From contig JAHFPR010000045.1 in NCBI GenBank assembly GCA_023269645.1, positions 1-11,413 on the forward strand: a stretch of 11,413 nucleotides of DNA. Direction: 5' to 3'. A program made the translations under genes and the position numbers. Below are positions 5,986 through 11,413 of the stretch, piece after piece (the stretch's first letter is position 1; the number at the start of each line of letters is the position of its first letter). The stretch is from Alphaproteobacteria bacterium (GTDB lineage Bacteria > Pseudomonadota > Alphaproteobacteria > Rickettsiales > UBA8987). Under the pieces are notes generated by a model. That model searched no databases. It was not told where the DNA came from and was given only the letters and a program-made list of their open reading frames with translations.

Positions 5986-7118
5986 CAAATCCAGCCGCCG
6001 CCGAGCACACGTGTTCCTTCATACACCACCGCCGCCTGCCCCGGTGTAATCGCGCGCTCCGGCGTGTGGAGGAGAATGCGGTGGGTGGATGATGGATGAT
6101 GGATTTTTTCTAATGCTCCCTGCTCCCTGCCTCCCGCCCCCCGATAAATCCTCCCCCCCGCCCCCGCATGAGCCGAGCGCAGCTTCACGGTCACTTCCAG
6201 CCCGTCTTCGGGGATGCTTCCGCCCAGCCAGTTCACCTCGCGGATGGCGAGGGAATTTTCCAGCAATGCACTCTCTGAACCAACGATAACAGTGTTCGTT
6301 CCGGGTTCGATACGAATGACGTAAAGCGGCGTAGGCCATGCGAGGCGAAGCCCCCTCCGCTGCCCGCGCGTGAAGTGGATAATGCCGTCATGTTCCCCCA
6401 GTTCCGTGCCGTCCACGTGCAGGATTTTGCCTTTTTCCCGCGCGCCGGGGCGGAGTTTTTCCACCACGCTGGCGTAATTGCCGTTCGGCACGAAGCAGAT
6501 GTCCTGTGAATCCGGCTTGTCGGCAACCGGAATACCGAGGCGCACGGCCTCCCGCCGGGTCACATCCTTGGTCATGTTCCCCAGCGGGAAATGCAGGTGG
6601 TGGAGCTGCTCCCGCGTGGTGGTGAAAAGGAAATAACTCTGGTCTTTCGATAAATCAACCGCCTGGTGCAATTCGGCTCCTTCAGTGCTCTCCAGCCTGC
6701 GCACATAATGGCCGGTAACCAGCGCGTCGGCCTCCATATCCTTTGCAACGGCAAGCAGGTCGCGGAATTTAACCGTCTGGTTACAGCGCACACACGGAAT
6801 CGGCGTTTCCCCGCGCAGGTAACTGTCGGCGAATTCCTCCATCACTTCCTGGCGGAAGCGGGATTCATAATTAAGCACGTAATGGGGGATGCCGAGTTTC
6901 TGGCAGGTTTCCCGCGCGTCCTGAATGTCCTGTCCGGCGCAGCACGCGCCTTTTTTCGCCAGCATCGCGCCGTGATCGTAAAGCTGGAGGGTCACGCCGA
7001 TGGTTTCGTAGCCCTGCTCGTGCATCATCGCAGCCACGGTGGAGCTATCCACCCCGCCCGACATGGCCACCACCACGCGCGTGTTTTTCTTCTCTTTGTG
7101 GGGAGCAAAGGGGTTCAT
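5982..7118 (-). CDS. mnmA: tRNA-specific 2-thiouridylase
   Basis: ATP-dependent thiolation of the wobble uridine (s2U34) in tRNA Lys, Glu and Gln, receiving sulphur through a relay from cysteine desulphurase. From the chosen ATG (complement of 7116-7118) the protein has 378 residues. The PP-loop SGGVDSS is at 20-26. The two catalytic cysteines align with C112 in PCVRCNQTVKF and C208 in SQDICFVPNG. The C-terminal beta-barrel ends ITPGQAAVVYEG...LGGGWI. Residues about 325-347 (REQGALEKIHHPSSTHR region) are an in-frame low-complexity insertion encoded by heptamer arrays. An in-frame start 42 bases upstream lies before the predicted transcription start and lacks a ribosome site; AGGTG precedes the chosen ATG. 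Confidence 0.95.
   Translation of the reverse strand: MNPFAPHKEKKNTRVVVAMSGGVDSSTVAAMMHEQGYETIGVTLQLYDHGAMLAKKGACCAGQDIQDARETCQKLGIPHYVLNYESRFRQEVMEEFADSYLRGETPIPCVRCNQTVKFRDLLAVAKDMEADALVTGHYVRRLESTEGAELHQAVDLSKDQSYFLFTTTREQLHHLHFPLGNMTKDVTRREAVRLGIPVADKPDSQDICFVPNGNYASVVEKLRPGAREKGKILHVDGTELGEHDGIIHFTRGQRRGLRLAWPTPLYVIRIEPGTNTVIVGSESALLENSLAIREVNWLGGSIPEDGLEVTVKLRSAHAGAGGRIYRGAGGREQGALEKIHHPSSTHRILLHTPERAITPGQAAVVYEGTRVLGGGWIC
6084..6104 (-). repeat. GATGGAT heptamer array inside mnmA
   Basis: Plus-strand units GGTGGAT, GATGGAT, GATGGAT are consecutive; on the coding strand the unit reads ATCCATC and encodes the IHHPSSTH stretch. It closely resembles the CCATCCT array of tsaC and is the C-rich half of a bipartite element on the coding strand. 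Confidence 0.85.
6114..6141 (-). repeat. TGCTCCC heptamer array inside mnmA; G-quadruplex motif on the coding strand
   Basis: Units TGCTCCC, TGCTCCC, TGCCTCC, CGCCCCC are consecutive with increasing decay. The coding strand reads GGGAGCA and has four or more G-runs with short loops (complement of 6118-6142), which meets the quadruplex rule. It encodes the GAGGREQGA segment and stands ten bases from the GATGGAT array. Confidence 0.8.
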
Positions 7119-7150
7119 GGGTACGCACCTGATGTTGCAAAAGGGCTGGA

Positions 7151-7179
7151 CACATAGCAAGAAAATGTGGAAAAAGCAA
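7151..7179 (-). promoter_or_regulatory. Promoter of mnmA
   Basis: On the minus strand TTGCTT (complement of 7174-7179) is followed after 17 bp by TATGTG (complement of 7151-7156), with TG one base before the -10. Transcription would begin near 7144, leaving about 26 bases of leader before the ATG at 7118. This supports the shorter mnmA start. Confidence 0.5.
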
Positions 7180-7255
7180 GAAATGCAACTATCTGGTTTT
7201 CTTTGCTCACCAAATGTTTTACTATGAATACAGGTATTTATGGCATGGACAATTT

Positions 7256-7603
7256 ATGAGTGAGAATGATAACAAAAGCGACCCCACTGCACCAAGTGCT
7301 TCTTTTGATTATATAAAAAGCAATTTATTCCGCTCTATCCGCGCCGATGGAGCCATAGGTGGCATTACTCCCAATGGCCACATCCATATGGCCTTTTACA
7401 GTGAGCGACACGCCATTCCCAAACGGGAAGTCTATTCAATCAACGAGGATGGAACACTGAATGAGCTTCGGGAAGCATATACAAGAAGCTCCTATGTCCG
7501 GGAAATGGATGTAGATGTCTTTCTGGCTCTTGACGTTGCCAAAAACGTACACGAATGGCTTGGAAAAGTTATTGAAGAATCCGGTAAGGATGTAAATAAA
7601 TGA
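7256..7603 (+). CDS. Conserved-looking hypothetical protein, first gene of DUF7689 cassette
   Basis: A 115-residue protein from the ATG at 7256; an in-frame ATG at 7214 exists but has no ribosome site. The central block DGAIGGITPNGHIHMAFYSERHAIPK (residues 31-56) looks conserved and beta-rich, and the C-terminal VREMDVDVFLALDVAKNVHEWLGKVIEE (81-108) looks like a strand followed by a helix. No catalytic motif, signal peptide or membrane segment is seen. Base composition is visibly more A+T-rich than the surrounding genes, which suggests transfer. Its stop overlaps the next start (ATGA), so the cassette is translationally coupled. I recall similar small proteins near DUF7689 genes but cannot confirm it; the function is unknown. 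Confidence 0.75.
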   Translation: MSENDNKSDPTAPSASFDYIKSNLFRSIRADGAIGGITPNGHIHMAFYSERHAIPKREVYSINEDGTLNELREAYTRSSYVREMDVDVFLALDVAKNVHEWLGKVIEESGKDVNK

Positions 7604-7977
7604 ACCTTTTCCGTTCTGTTTCTTCCTCCCGCTATTGTGATGGCAGCATCACAGCAAGCATACCGGCAGGGTGTTATACGGATTCCTCAACAGATGACGT
7701 AGATATATTTTATAAACTGCTTCGCCAGTGGCGAATGGAGACATTATGGATTTCGTCCATAACCGAAGCTATCAACCGCCCAGCTTTTAAGAAAATTGTA
7801 AAAATGGGTGAGAAAGTACTGCCGCTTATCCTTGAAGAAATCAGTGTGCAGCCAGACCTTCTTGTAGCGGCACTGCCCATTATAACGGGGGAGGATCCCG
7901 TACACGAGACAGACCGTGGCAACCTCCCTGCTATGGCCATTGCCTGGACGGAATGGTATCGTGAACATCGGTGTTGA
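7600..7977 (+). CDS. Hypothetical protein, second gene of DUF7689 cassette
   Basis: A 125-residue protein with an apparently variable N-terminus (1-40) and a conserved-looking C-terminal half. Visible features are TLWISSITEAINRPAFKKIVKMG (48-70), VLPLILEEI (73-81), ITGEDPV (95-101), RGN (106-108) and AWTEWY (115-120). The helical LPLILEEI/ALPIITGEDP pattern suggests a small helical-repeat domain. It starts in the ATGA overlap with the preceding gene and overlaps the next gene by 17 bases if that gene starts at 7961. It shares the A+T-rich composition of the cassette. No enzymatic motif is recognised; an adaptor, inhibitor or partner of the third protein is possible. Confidence 0.75.
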   Translation: MNLFRSVSSSRYCDGSITASIPAGCYTDSSTDDVDIFYKLLRQWRMETLWISSITEAINRPAFKKIVKMGEKVLPLILEEISVQPDLLVAALPIITGEDPVHETDRGNLPAMAIAWTEWYREHRC

Positions 7978-8401
7978 TGAAATATTATCTGCGTTTCCTG
8001 CGCTCAACCCTGAAAAACTGGCAATAACCAGCCCGGCAACGCCGCTTTATAATTGCATTGCATGGGCGGGGGGGGACACATACCGAAAGTGGTGGCCTGA
8101 TGTGACACGCATAGGGTATTGGCCGAAGGGTGTGCCGCGCATTGAAACAATAACCGCTTTCCAAATGGCCTTTGAAACGCTTGGTTTTGTACTGTGTGCC
8201 AGTGATCGCTTAGAAGATGGGCAGGAGAAAATAGCCTTCTTCCACAAAGATAAAATACCCACCCACGCCGCCCGACAATTGCCGAATGGTCTATGGACAA
8301 GCAAACTTGGTGAGTCTTTCGATGTTGCTCACGATCTTCACGGATTGGAGGGTGCGCAGTATGGCCGCCTTGCTTTAATTATGCAAAGGGCGACTAAATA
8401 G
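7961..8401 (+). CDS. DUF7689-like protein, possible papain-fold cysteine peptidase
   Basis: A 146-residue protein with YNCIAWAGGDTYRKWWPD (30-47), IGYWPKGVPR (51-60), PTHAARQLPNGLWTSKLG (100-117) and H124, followed by LEGAQYGRLALIM (129-141). I recognise the pattern as the DUF7689 family from memory, without a search. A Cys at the start of a helix (C32), then a later His on a strand (H102) followed by polar residues, resembles NlpC/P60-like or CHAP-like papain folds; peptidase activity is an inference. A GTG start at 7961 is preferred because the conserved part begins there and GGACGG lies about nine bases upstream; an ATG at 7916 is the alternative. It is convergent with the 94-residue gene, overlapping by eight bases. 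Confidence 0.75.
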   Translation: MNIGVDEILSAFPALNPEKLAITSPATPLYNCIAWAGGDTYRKWWPDVTRIGYWPKGVPRIETITAFQMAFETLGFVLCASDRLEDGQEKIAFFHKDKIPTHAARQLPNGLWTSKLGESFDVAHDLHGLEGAQYGRLALIMQRATK

Positions 8402-8678
8402 CCACTTCCTCGCCGTGGCGGAAGCCAAAATCGCGGATCATGCGCTCCTTCACTTCGTCGGAGGGTTCGCCCTCGCCGCTTTCGATGACGATGCCGTAAT
8501 CGTTCATCTCCACCTTGCCGGTGGCGCAGGCTTTTTTGAACGGCTCCCACCGATCAAGCCGGATGGCAACGAATGCGAAATAATCCCCGCCCTCCGGGTT
8601 TTTCGCATCAACGCGGATAATGACCGCCGCGTTTTTCTCGATCTTTTCCGCGATGACCTGTTTCGCTTTTTTGCTCAT
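8394..8678 (-). CDS. Hypothetical 94-residue protein
   Basis: I do not recognise this protein. It has a lysine-rich N-terminus, then strand-like segments AAVIIRVDAKNP (17-28) and DYFAFVAIRLDRW (32-44), a helix-like FKKACATGKVEM, the strand YGIVIESGEG (61-70), and a charged helix ending FGFRHGEEVAI. This looks like a small alpha/beta domain. GGGG lies about nine bases before the ATG. It is the second gene of a leftward pair, 21 bases after the small membrane protein. Its stop overlaps the DUF7689 gene by eight bases. Confidence 0.7.
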   Translation of the reverse strand: MSKKAKQVIAEKIEKNAAVIIRVDAKNPEGGDYFAFVAIRLDRWEPFKKACATGKVEMNDYGIVIESGEGEPSDEVKERMIRDFGFRHGEEVAI

Positions 8679-8699
8679 GGTGTGCCCCGTAACGTGTTG

Positions 8700-9068
8700 T
8701 CACCGCGTATTGCCTTTCTGCGCTTCCTCGCGGTCGCTGGAGATTTGCGCAGCGCGACACATTCCAAAAAATGCACCGCCAACCGCTCCCGTAGCAAGGG
8801 CATCGCTGGCTTCCCGCAGCGTTTCAAGAATGTGCTCCAGCGGCTGCTGCACCACTTCCGGAGGCAGGTGCACACCCTGTTTCTGCAACAGTGCCACTGC
8901 GCCCACGAGCACCGTGCCCGCCACGGCATATGCCCCCATCGTGATGGCAATTTCCTTTGCCTCAATGGGGGGAGTTGCGGCGGGCGGCACTTCCGGCTCA
9001 CTGTCAATACGCCGATTTCCGTAGAGTTTGGGGGCTGGGCGGGTGTCGTTATTTTTTGCTTGTGCCAC
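8700..9068 (-). CDS. Hypothetical small membrane protein (GTG start)
   Basis: A 122-residue protein with a Pro/Ala-rich N-terminal tail (1-37), a clear membrane helix ITMGAYAVAGTVLVGAVALL (42-61), an amphipathic helix (70-90), and a second glycine-rich hydrophobic stretch ALATGAVGGAFFGMC (90-104). The start is GTG (complement of 9066-9068) with a strong AAGGAG seven bases upstream, which selects this frame over a longer overlapping one. A promoter with extended -10 and a CtrA box lie just upstream. Function is unknown; the glycine-rich helices resemble membrane-associated or glycine-zipper-type proteins, a weak comparison. Confidence 0.75.
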   Translation of the reverse strand: MAQAKNNDTRPAPKLYGNRRIDSEPEVPPAATPPIEAKEIAITMGAYAVAGTVLVGAVALLQKQGVHLPPEVVQQPLEHILETLREASDALATGAVGGAFFGMCRAAQISSDREEAQKGNTR

Positions 9069-9104
9069 GGGCAGGCTCCTTTATGGTTAGGCAGGGTTTT
9101 GCTC

Positions 9105-9137
9105 ATTGTAACACAGCTTGCTTAATAAATCATTAAC
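9105..9137 (-). promoter_or_regulatory. Leftward promoter with a perfect CtrA box
   Basis: On the minus strand TGT-TACAAT gives an extended -10 (TACAAT is the complement of 9105-9110). TTAA-N7-TTAAC at 9122-9137 covers the place of the -35 (about 9128-9133), the usual position of activating CtrA sites. The leader to the GTG at 9068 would be about 30 bases. The box is also upstream of the rightward promoter at 9149-9177. Confidence 0.65.
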
Positions 9138-9148
9138 GAAACAGCCGC

Positions 9149-9177
9149 TTGGATTGCGCGGGATTTCCGGTTATGAT
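9149..9177 (+). promoter_or_regulatory. Promoter of the 9220 gene
   Basis: TTGGAT (9149-9154) and TATGAT (9172-9177) are separated by 17 bp and match the sigma-70 consensus well. Transcription would start near 9184. The CtrA box at 9122-9137 ends 11 bases before the -35, a position from which it could activate or interfere. Confidence 0.55.
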
Positions 9178-9219
9178 GGGGTGTCGTCATTTCGGTAAAA
9201 AACAAGGATAAGCCGCCCG

Positions 9220-9948
9220 ATGTTCGGAGAGAAATTGATCAAGAAACTCCTTCCGCAGCAACGTCGCTCCGGCAAGGCGGTGGTGAGTGCCGCCGAGGAA
9301 GCGCGCGCCATCCGGGAGAATACCGACATCCTGATCCTCGATGCGGCGTGGGAGGAATACGTCACCATCAAGCGGCAGGAGCCGGATTTCGAGGAATCCG
9401 ATATTGCCGCCGCTCCCACCTGGGAGGCACTGACGAAAACTGTAGAGCGCGGCGGGAACTTTATGCATTTCACCCCGGCGGAACGTCCTCTGCTGGAAGC
9501 ACTCCGCAAAGGCTTCCTCGTCTATAACGACGTGCTGCACGTGCTGATCGACCATCATCAGGATGCCGAGGCCGCCGCCGACCTTTACAATAAATATCCG
9601 GAGCTTCACCAGCATCTTCCGCAGGAATATGATAGCCCGGAGCACATCATCGAAGTTCTGGTGGAGGCGGTGCGGGAATATCACTGGCAGCTTGAGCATT
9701 TCAGCATGGTGTACGGCGCGGCGATTGATGCGGCACTCGCGCCCGATACGAAAAAAGCGATCCGTCATCTGCCTGTCGCGCTGCCGGATGCGCATGAAGG
9801 TTCCTACGCAGGCGCGGAAAGTTATCTCAGCAACAAGGACCTGCGCCGCACCGACAAGCGCGATCGCCAATCCCGGAAAATCGAGGATAAGCTGGAAAAG
9901 AAAGCCGAAAAGCAGGCGCGCGGGGAAGCGGAAGGCAGTTCTGAGTAA
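9220..9948 (+). CDS. Hypothetical charged protein with a C-terminal basic/acidic helix
   Basis: I do not recognise this 242-residue protein. Residues 1-195 are mostly helical and His/Glu/Asp-rich (VYNDVLHVLIDHHQDAEAAADL, YPELHQHLP, VREYHWQLEHFSMVYGAAIDAAL). Residues about 205-242 (KRDRQSRKIEDKLEKKAEK and on) form a highly charged helix or coiled coil. There is no signal peptide or membrane segment. AAGGA lies about ten bases before the ATG and a good promoter with a nearby CtrA box precedes it. GC-rich codon use matches the chromosome, so this is probably a lineage gene rather than an acquired one. The several histidines and acidic residues could bind metal, but no defined site is visible. 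Confidence 0.8.
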   Translation: MFGEKLIKKLLPQQRRSGKAVVSAAEEARAIRENTDILILDAAWEEYVTIKRQEPDFEESDIAAAPTWEALTKTVERGGNFMHFTPAERPLLEALRKGFLVYNDVLHVLIDHHQDAEAAADLYNKYPELHQHLPQEYDSPEHIIEVLVEAVREYHWQLEHFSMVYGAAIDAALAPDTKKAIRHLPVALPDAHEGSYAGAESYLSNKDLRRTDKRDRQSRKIEDKLEKKAEKQARGEAEGSSE

Positions 9949-9971
9949 AAGCCACGCCCTATATTTTCAGC

Positions 9972-10053
9972 CGTCATTCCCGCGAAAGCGGGAATCCATG
10001 TTGCAACAGCCGAGTAAATGGGCAGATGGATTCCCGCTTTCGCGGGAATGACG
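9972..10053. repeat. REP/BIME-like inverted repeat pair
   Basis: Two perfect 28-base inverted arms (9972-9999 and 10026-10053) enclose a 26-base spacer. Each arm contains its own palindrome, TTCCCGC-GAAA-GCGGGAA or its complement, so the sequence can fold as one long hairpin or two small ones. The CGTCATTCCCGC...GGGAAT pattern is a common dispersed repeat in proteobacteria. It lies between the 9220 gene and the orphan at 10089 and could end or stabilise the upstream transcript. Confidence 0.88.
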
Positions 10054-10088
10054 TAACTACCTACACTAAAAACATTCTAATTTTACAA

Positions 10089-10448
10089 ATGTATAGTTAT
10101 TTCCAGACTTGCGATTCATTAACGCCAAAAGAGCGTTGCATTAAGCTCCGACTATATAGCAATGGTGTTTTTAATACCCTGTATCATGAACATTTCCCTG
10201 TGCACAGACTAACAGATACCGACTGTATTGAGATGATGAAGGCACTCGTTGTTCGTTTCTCTAAATTCAGCACCGAATACACTGTCAGATGTTATCTGAA
10301 TATGCGTCGCGGTATCCCAAAACGTGAAGATCCTTTCCAGATTAAGATAGAACATCCTGAACCAGGTGTGATTCGCCATTATTGTGGAACCAACGTATGT
10401 GTTTGGTCAGATACCGTTATTATACCATCGGAATTTCGTCCTGCTTAA
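10089..10448 (+). CDS. Hypothetical A+T-rich orphan protein
   Basis: A 119-residue protein I cannot name. Conserved-looking blocks are NGVFNTLYHEHFPVHRLTDTD (about 20-40), EYTVRCYLNMRRGIPK (60-75), IEHPEPGVIRHYCGTNVCVWSDTVIIPSEF (84-117). The even mixture of strands and charged residues indicates a soluble domain. The frame is open back into the REP element, where the usual translated REP peptide MDSRFRGND appears, so the ATG at 10089 is preferred although no ribosome site precedes it. Composition is A+T-rich like the 7256-8401 cassette. It ends 18 bases from the convergent histidine kinase. Confidence 0.6.
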   Translation: MYSYFQTCDSLTPKERCIKLRLYSNGVFNTLYHEHFPVHRLTDTDCIEMMKALVVRFSKFSTEYTVRCYLNMRRGIPKREDPFQIKIEHPEPGVIRHYCGTNVCVWSDTVIIPSEFRPA

Positions 10449-10466
10449 TACCACATAATCAGAAAC

Positions 10467-11413
10467 TCACCCCGCCACCGGTTCTTTTTCCGGGATTTCT
10501 TCCGCCATAGTTTTTTCCGGCAACGGCGGTTGGGCGAGCGTGTGGGTTGCACCGGCGGCCACGGGGCGCACGATGGATTTCGGCACGGCGGCGGCGGCAA
10601 GGCCGGTAGGTGAGGAAATCACCCGGTCAGCAGGTAGCAGCACGGTCACTTTCGTACCCACCCCCTCCATGCTCTGCACGATAAGCTCGCCGCCGTGCAG
10701 CTCTGCGAACATCTTGCACAGTGGCAGCCCCAGGCCGGTTCCGCCGTGCGCCTTGCCGTCCGGCATTTCGTGATGCACCTGGCCGAAGGCGGAGAGTGCC
10801 TTGGGAATATCCTCCTCCTTCATGCCGATGCCGGTATCGGTGACGGCGAACAGGAACTGCTTGCGCTCGTCCAGCCAGCAGCTTACCTCCACCGTGCCGC
10901 CCGGATCGGTGAATTTCACGGCGTTGGAAAGCAGGTTGAGGAGGATTTGCTTGATTTTGCGTCCGTCGGCCATCACAAGCGGCAGGCTGTCATCCACATG
11001 GCAGGTGATGGTGACTCCCTCCTTCCGCGAGCGTTCGGAGAAGATGCGCACCGTTTCCCGGATGGTTTTCGGGATGGAGACTTTCTCCTCGCGCAGCTCG
11101 ATTTTCCCCGCCTCGCCCTTGGAGAATTCGAGAATGTCGTTGATGAGTTCCAGCAGGTGTGTGCCGCAATAGTTGATGTCGTGCACGCGCTCTTTCTGCT
11201 TGGGGTTCAGCTTGCCGAAATAGCCCGCCTCCATCATTTCCGAAAAGCCGATGATGGCGTTGAGCGGGGTGCGTAGTTCGTGGCTCATGTTGGCGAGGAA
11301 CTCGGATTTCGCCTGGCTCGCCAGCACCGCCGCGCGCTCGGAACGCTGGACGCGCCGCATCTGCTTGGCCACCGCCACCGCGAAGAACGCGATCACCAGC
11401 ACAAACAGCGCGA
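10467..11413 (-). CDS. Sensor histidine kinase, PleC/DivJ/PdhS-like (5' end outside the window)
   Basis: The frame remains open to the right edge, so the sensor part is missing. What is visible begins in a membrane helix (VLVIAFFAVAVA) and a short linker. Then comes the HisKA domain with FLANMSHELRTPLNAIIGFSEMM (phosphorylated His in SHELRTP) and the ATPase domain with the N box QILLNLLSNAVKF, G1 VTDTGIGM and G2 GGTGLGLPLC. The tail of about 55 residues is Ala/Pro-rich. The segment after the His (EAGYFGKLNPKQKERVHDINYCGTHLLELINDILEFSKGEAGK) is typical of alphaproteobacterial cell-cycle kinases that act through DivK/PleD-type regulators; the exact partner cannot be assigned. The kinase core is intact. 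Confidence 0.9.
   Translation of the reverse strand, partial: ALFVLVIAFFAVAVAKQMRRVQRSERAAVLASQAKSEFLANMSHELRTPLNAIIGFSEMMEAGYFGKLNPKQKERVHDINYCGTHLLELINDILEFSKGEAGKIELREEKVSIPKTIRETVRIFSERSRKEGVTITCHVDDSLPLVMADGRKIKQILLNLLSNAVKFTDPGGTVEVSCWLDERKQFLFAVTDTGIGMKEEDIPKALSAFGQVHHEMPDGKAHGGTGLGLPLCKMFAELHGGELIVQSMEGVGTKVTVLLPADRVISSPTGLAAAAVPKSIVRPVAAGATHTLAQPPLPEKTMAEEIPEKEPVAG

Noticed and set aside
7119..7160. Longer N-terminus for MnmA
   Set aside because: The upstream ATG lies before the predicted transcription start and has no ribosome site; the extra 14 residues are not part of the PP-loop fold.
8675..9106. Alternative 143-codon minus-strand frame
   Set aside because: The overlapping 122-residue frame has a strong AAGGAG before its GTG and a clear membrane helix; this one is Arg/Cys-rich with no features.
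9563..10088. Coding through the REP element (frames 9563-10051 and 10026 start)
   Set aside because: These peptides arise from the inverted repeat, and the first is a shadow of the 9220 gene.
10115..10123. TTAAC near the start of the 10089 gene as a CtrA site
   Set aside because: It is a single half-site inside coding sequence, with no TTAA seven bases upstream.

Overview
The window looks like a piece of a moderately GC-rich alphaproteobacterial chromosome. Three things point there: two perfect CtrA-type boxes (TTAA-N7-TTAAC), both in divergent intergenic regions; a histidine kinase at the right edge that reads like the PleC/DivJ/PdhS group; and a tightly packed gene order with many stop/start and stop/stop overlaps. 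No rRNA, tRNA, CRISPR array, transposase or integrase is visible.

Layout. (1) 1-31: first codons of a leftward gene, with a CtrA-box promoter at 79-121. (2) 196-855: threonylcarbamoyl-AMP synthase (t6A tRNA modification), convergent with a GNAT acetyltransferase (824-1294, minus). (3) 1439-2067: AbrB-type antitoxin and PIN toxin, a VapBC-like pair preceded by two tandem palindromes. (4) 2110-4786: translationally coupled operon of a membrane-anchored GT2 glycosyltransferase, an LPG-synthase-TM/YbhN-like membrane protein and a methyltransferase, which suggests synthesis and translocation of a modified glycolipid or polyprenyl-linked sugar. (5) 4857-5405: thioredoxin-fold protein. (6) 5464-5985: unknown protein. 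(7) 5982-7118 (minus): tRNA 2-thiouridylase MnmA. (8) 7256-8401: A+T-richer cassette of three overlapping accessory genes, the last of DUF7689 type with a possible Cys/His active site. (9) 9068-8394 (minus): small membrane protein plus an unknown 94-residue protein. (10) 9220-9948: unknown charged protein. (11) 9972-10053: REP/BIME-like inverted repeat. (12) 10089-10448: A+T-rich orphan gene. (13) 10467-11413 (minus): the histidine kinase, cut by the window edge.

The most unusual structure is a set of short heptamer or octamer tandem arrays scattered through the left 6 kb. Two lie in frame inside tRNA-modification enzymes (tsaC and mnmA). One occupies the 5' leader of the GNAT gene. One forms a large hairpin between the methyltransferase and the thioredoxin-fold gene. 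The three most complete loci share one architecture, a G-rich array followed by a C-rich array on the gene's sense strand, although their unit sequences differ. This may be a family of expandable or mobile microsatellite-like elements. The second candidate for new biology is the three-gene DUF7689 cassette.

Likely regulation. Both CtrA boxes overlap or adjoin predicted -35 regions. The leftward gene at 31, perhaps tsaC, the 9068-8394 operon and the gene at 9220 are therefore candidates for cell-cycle control.
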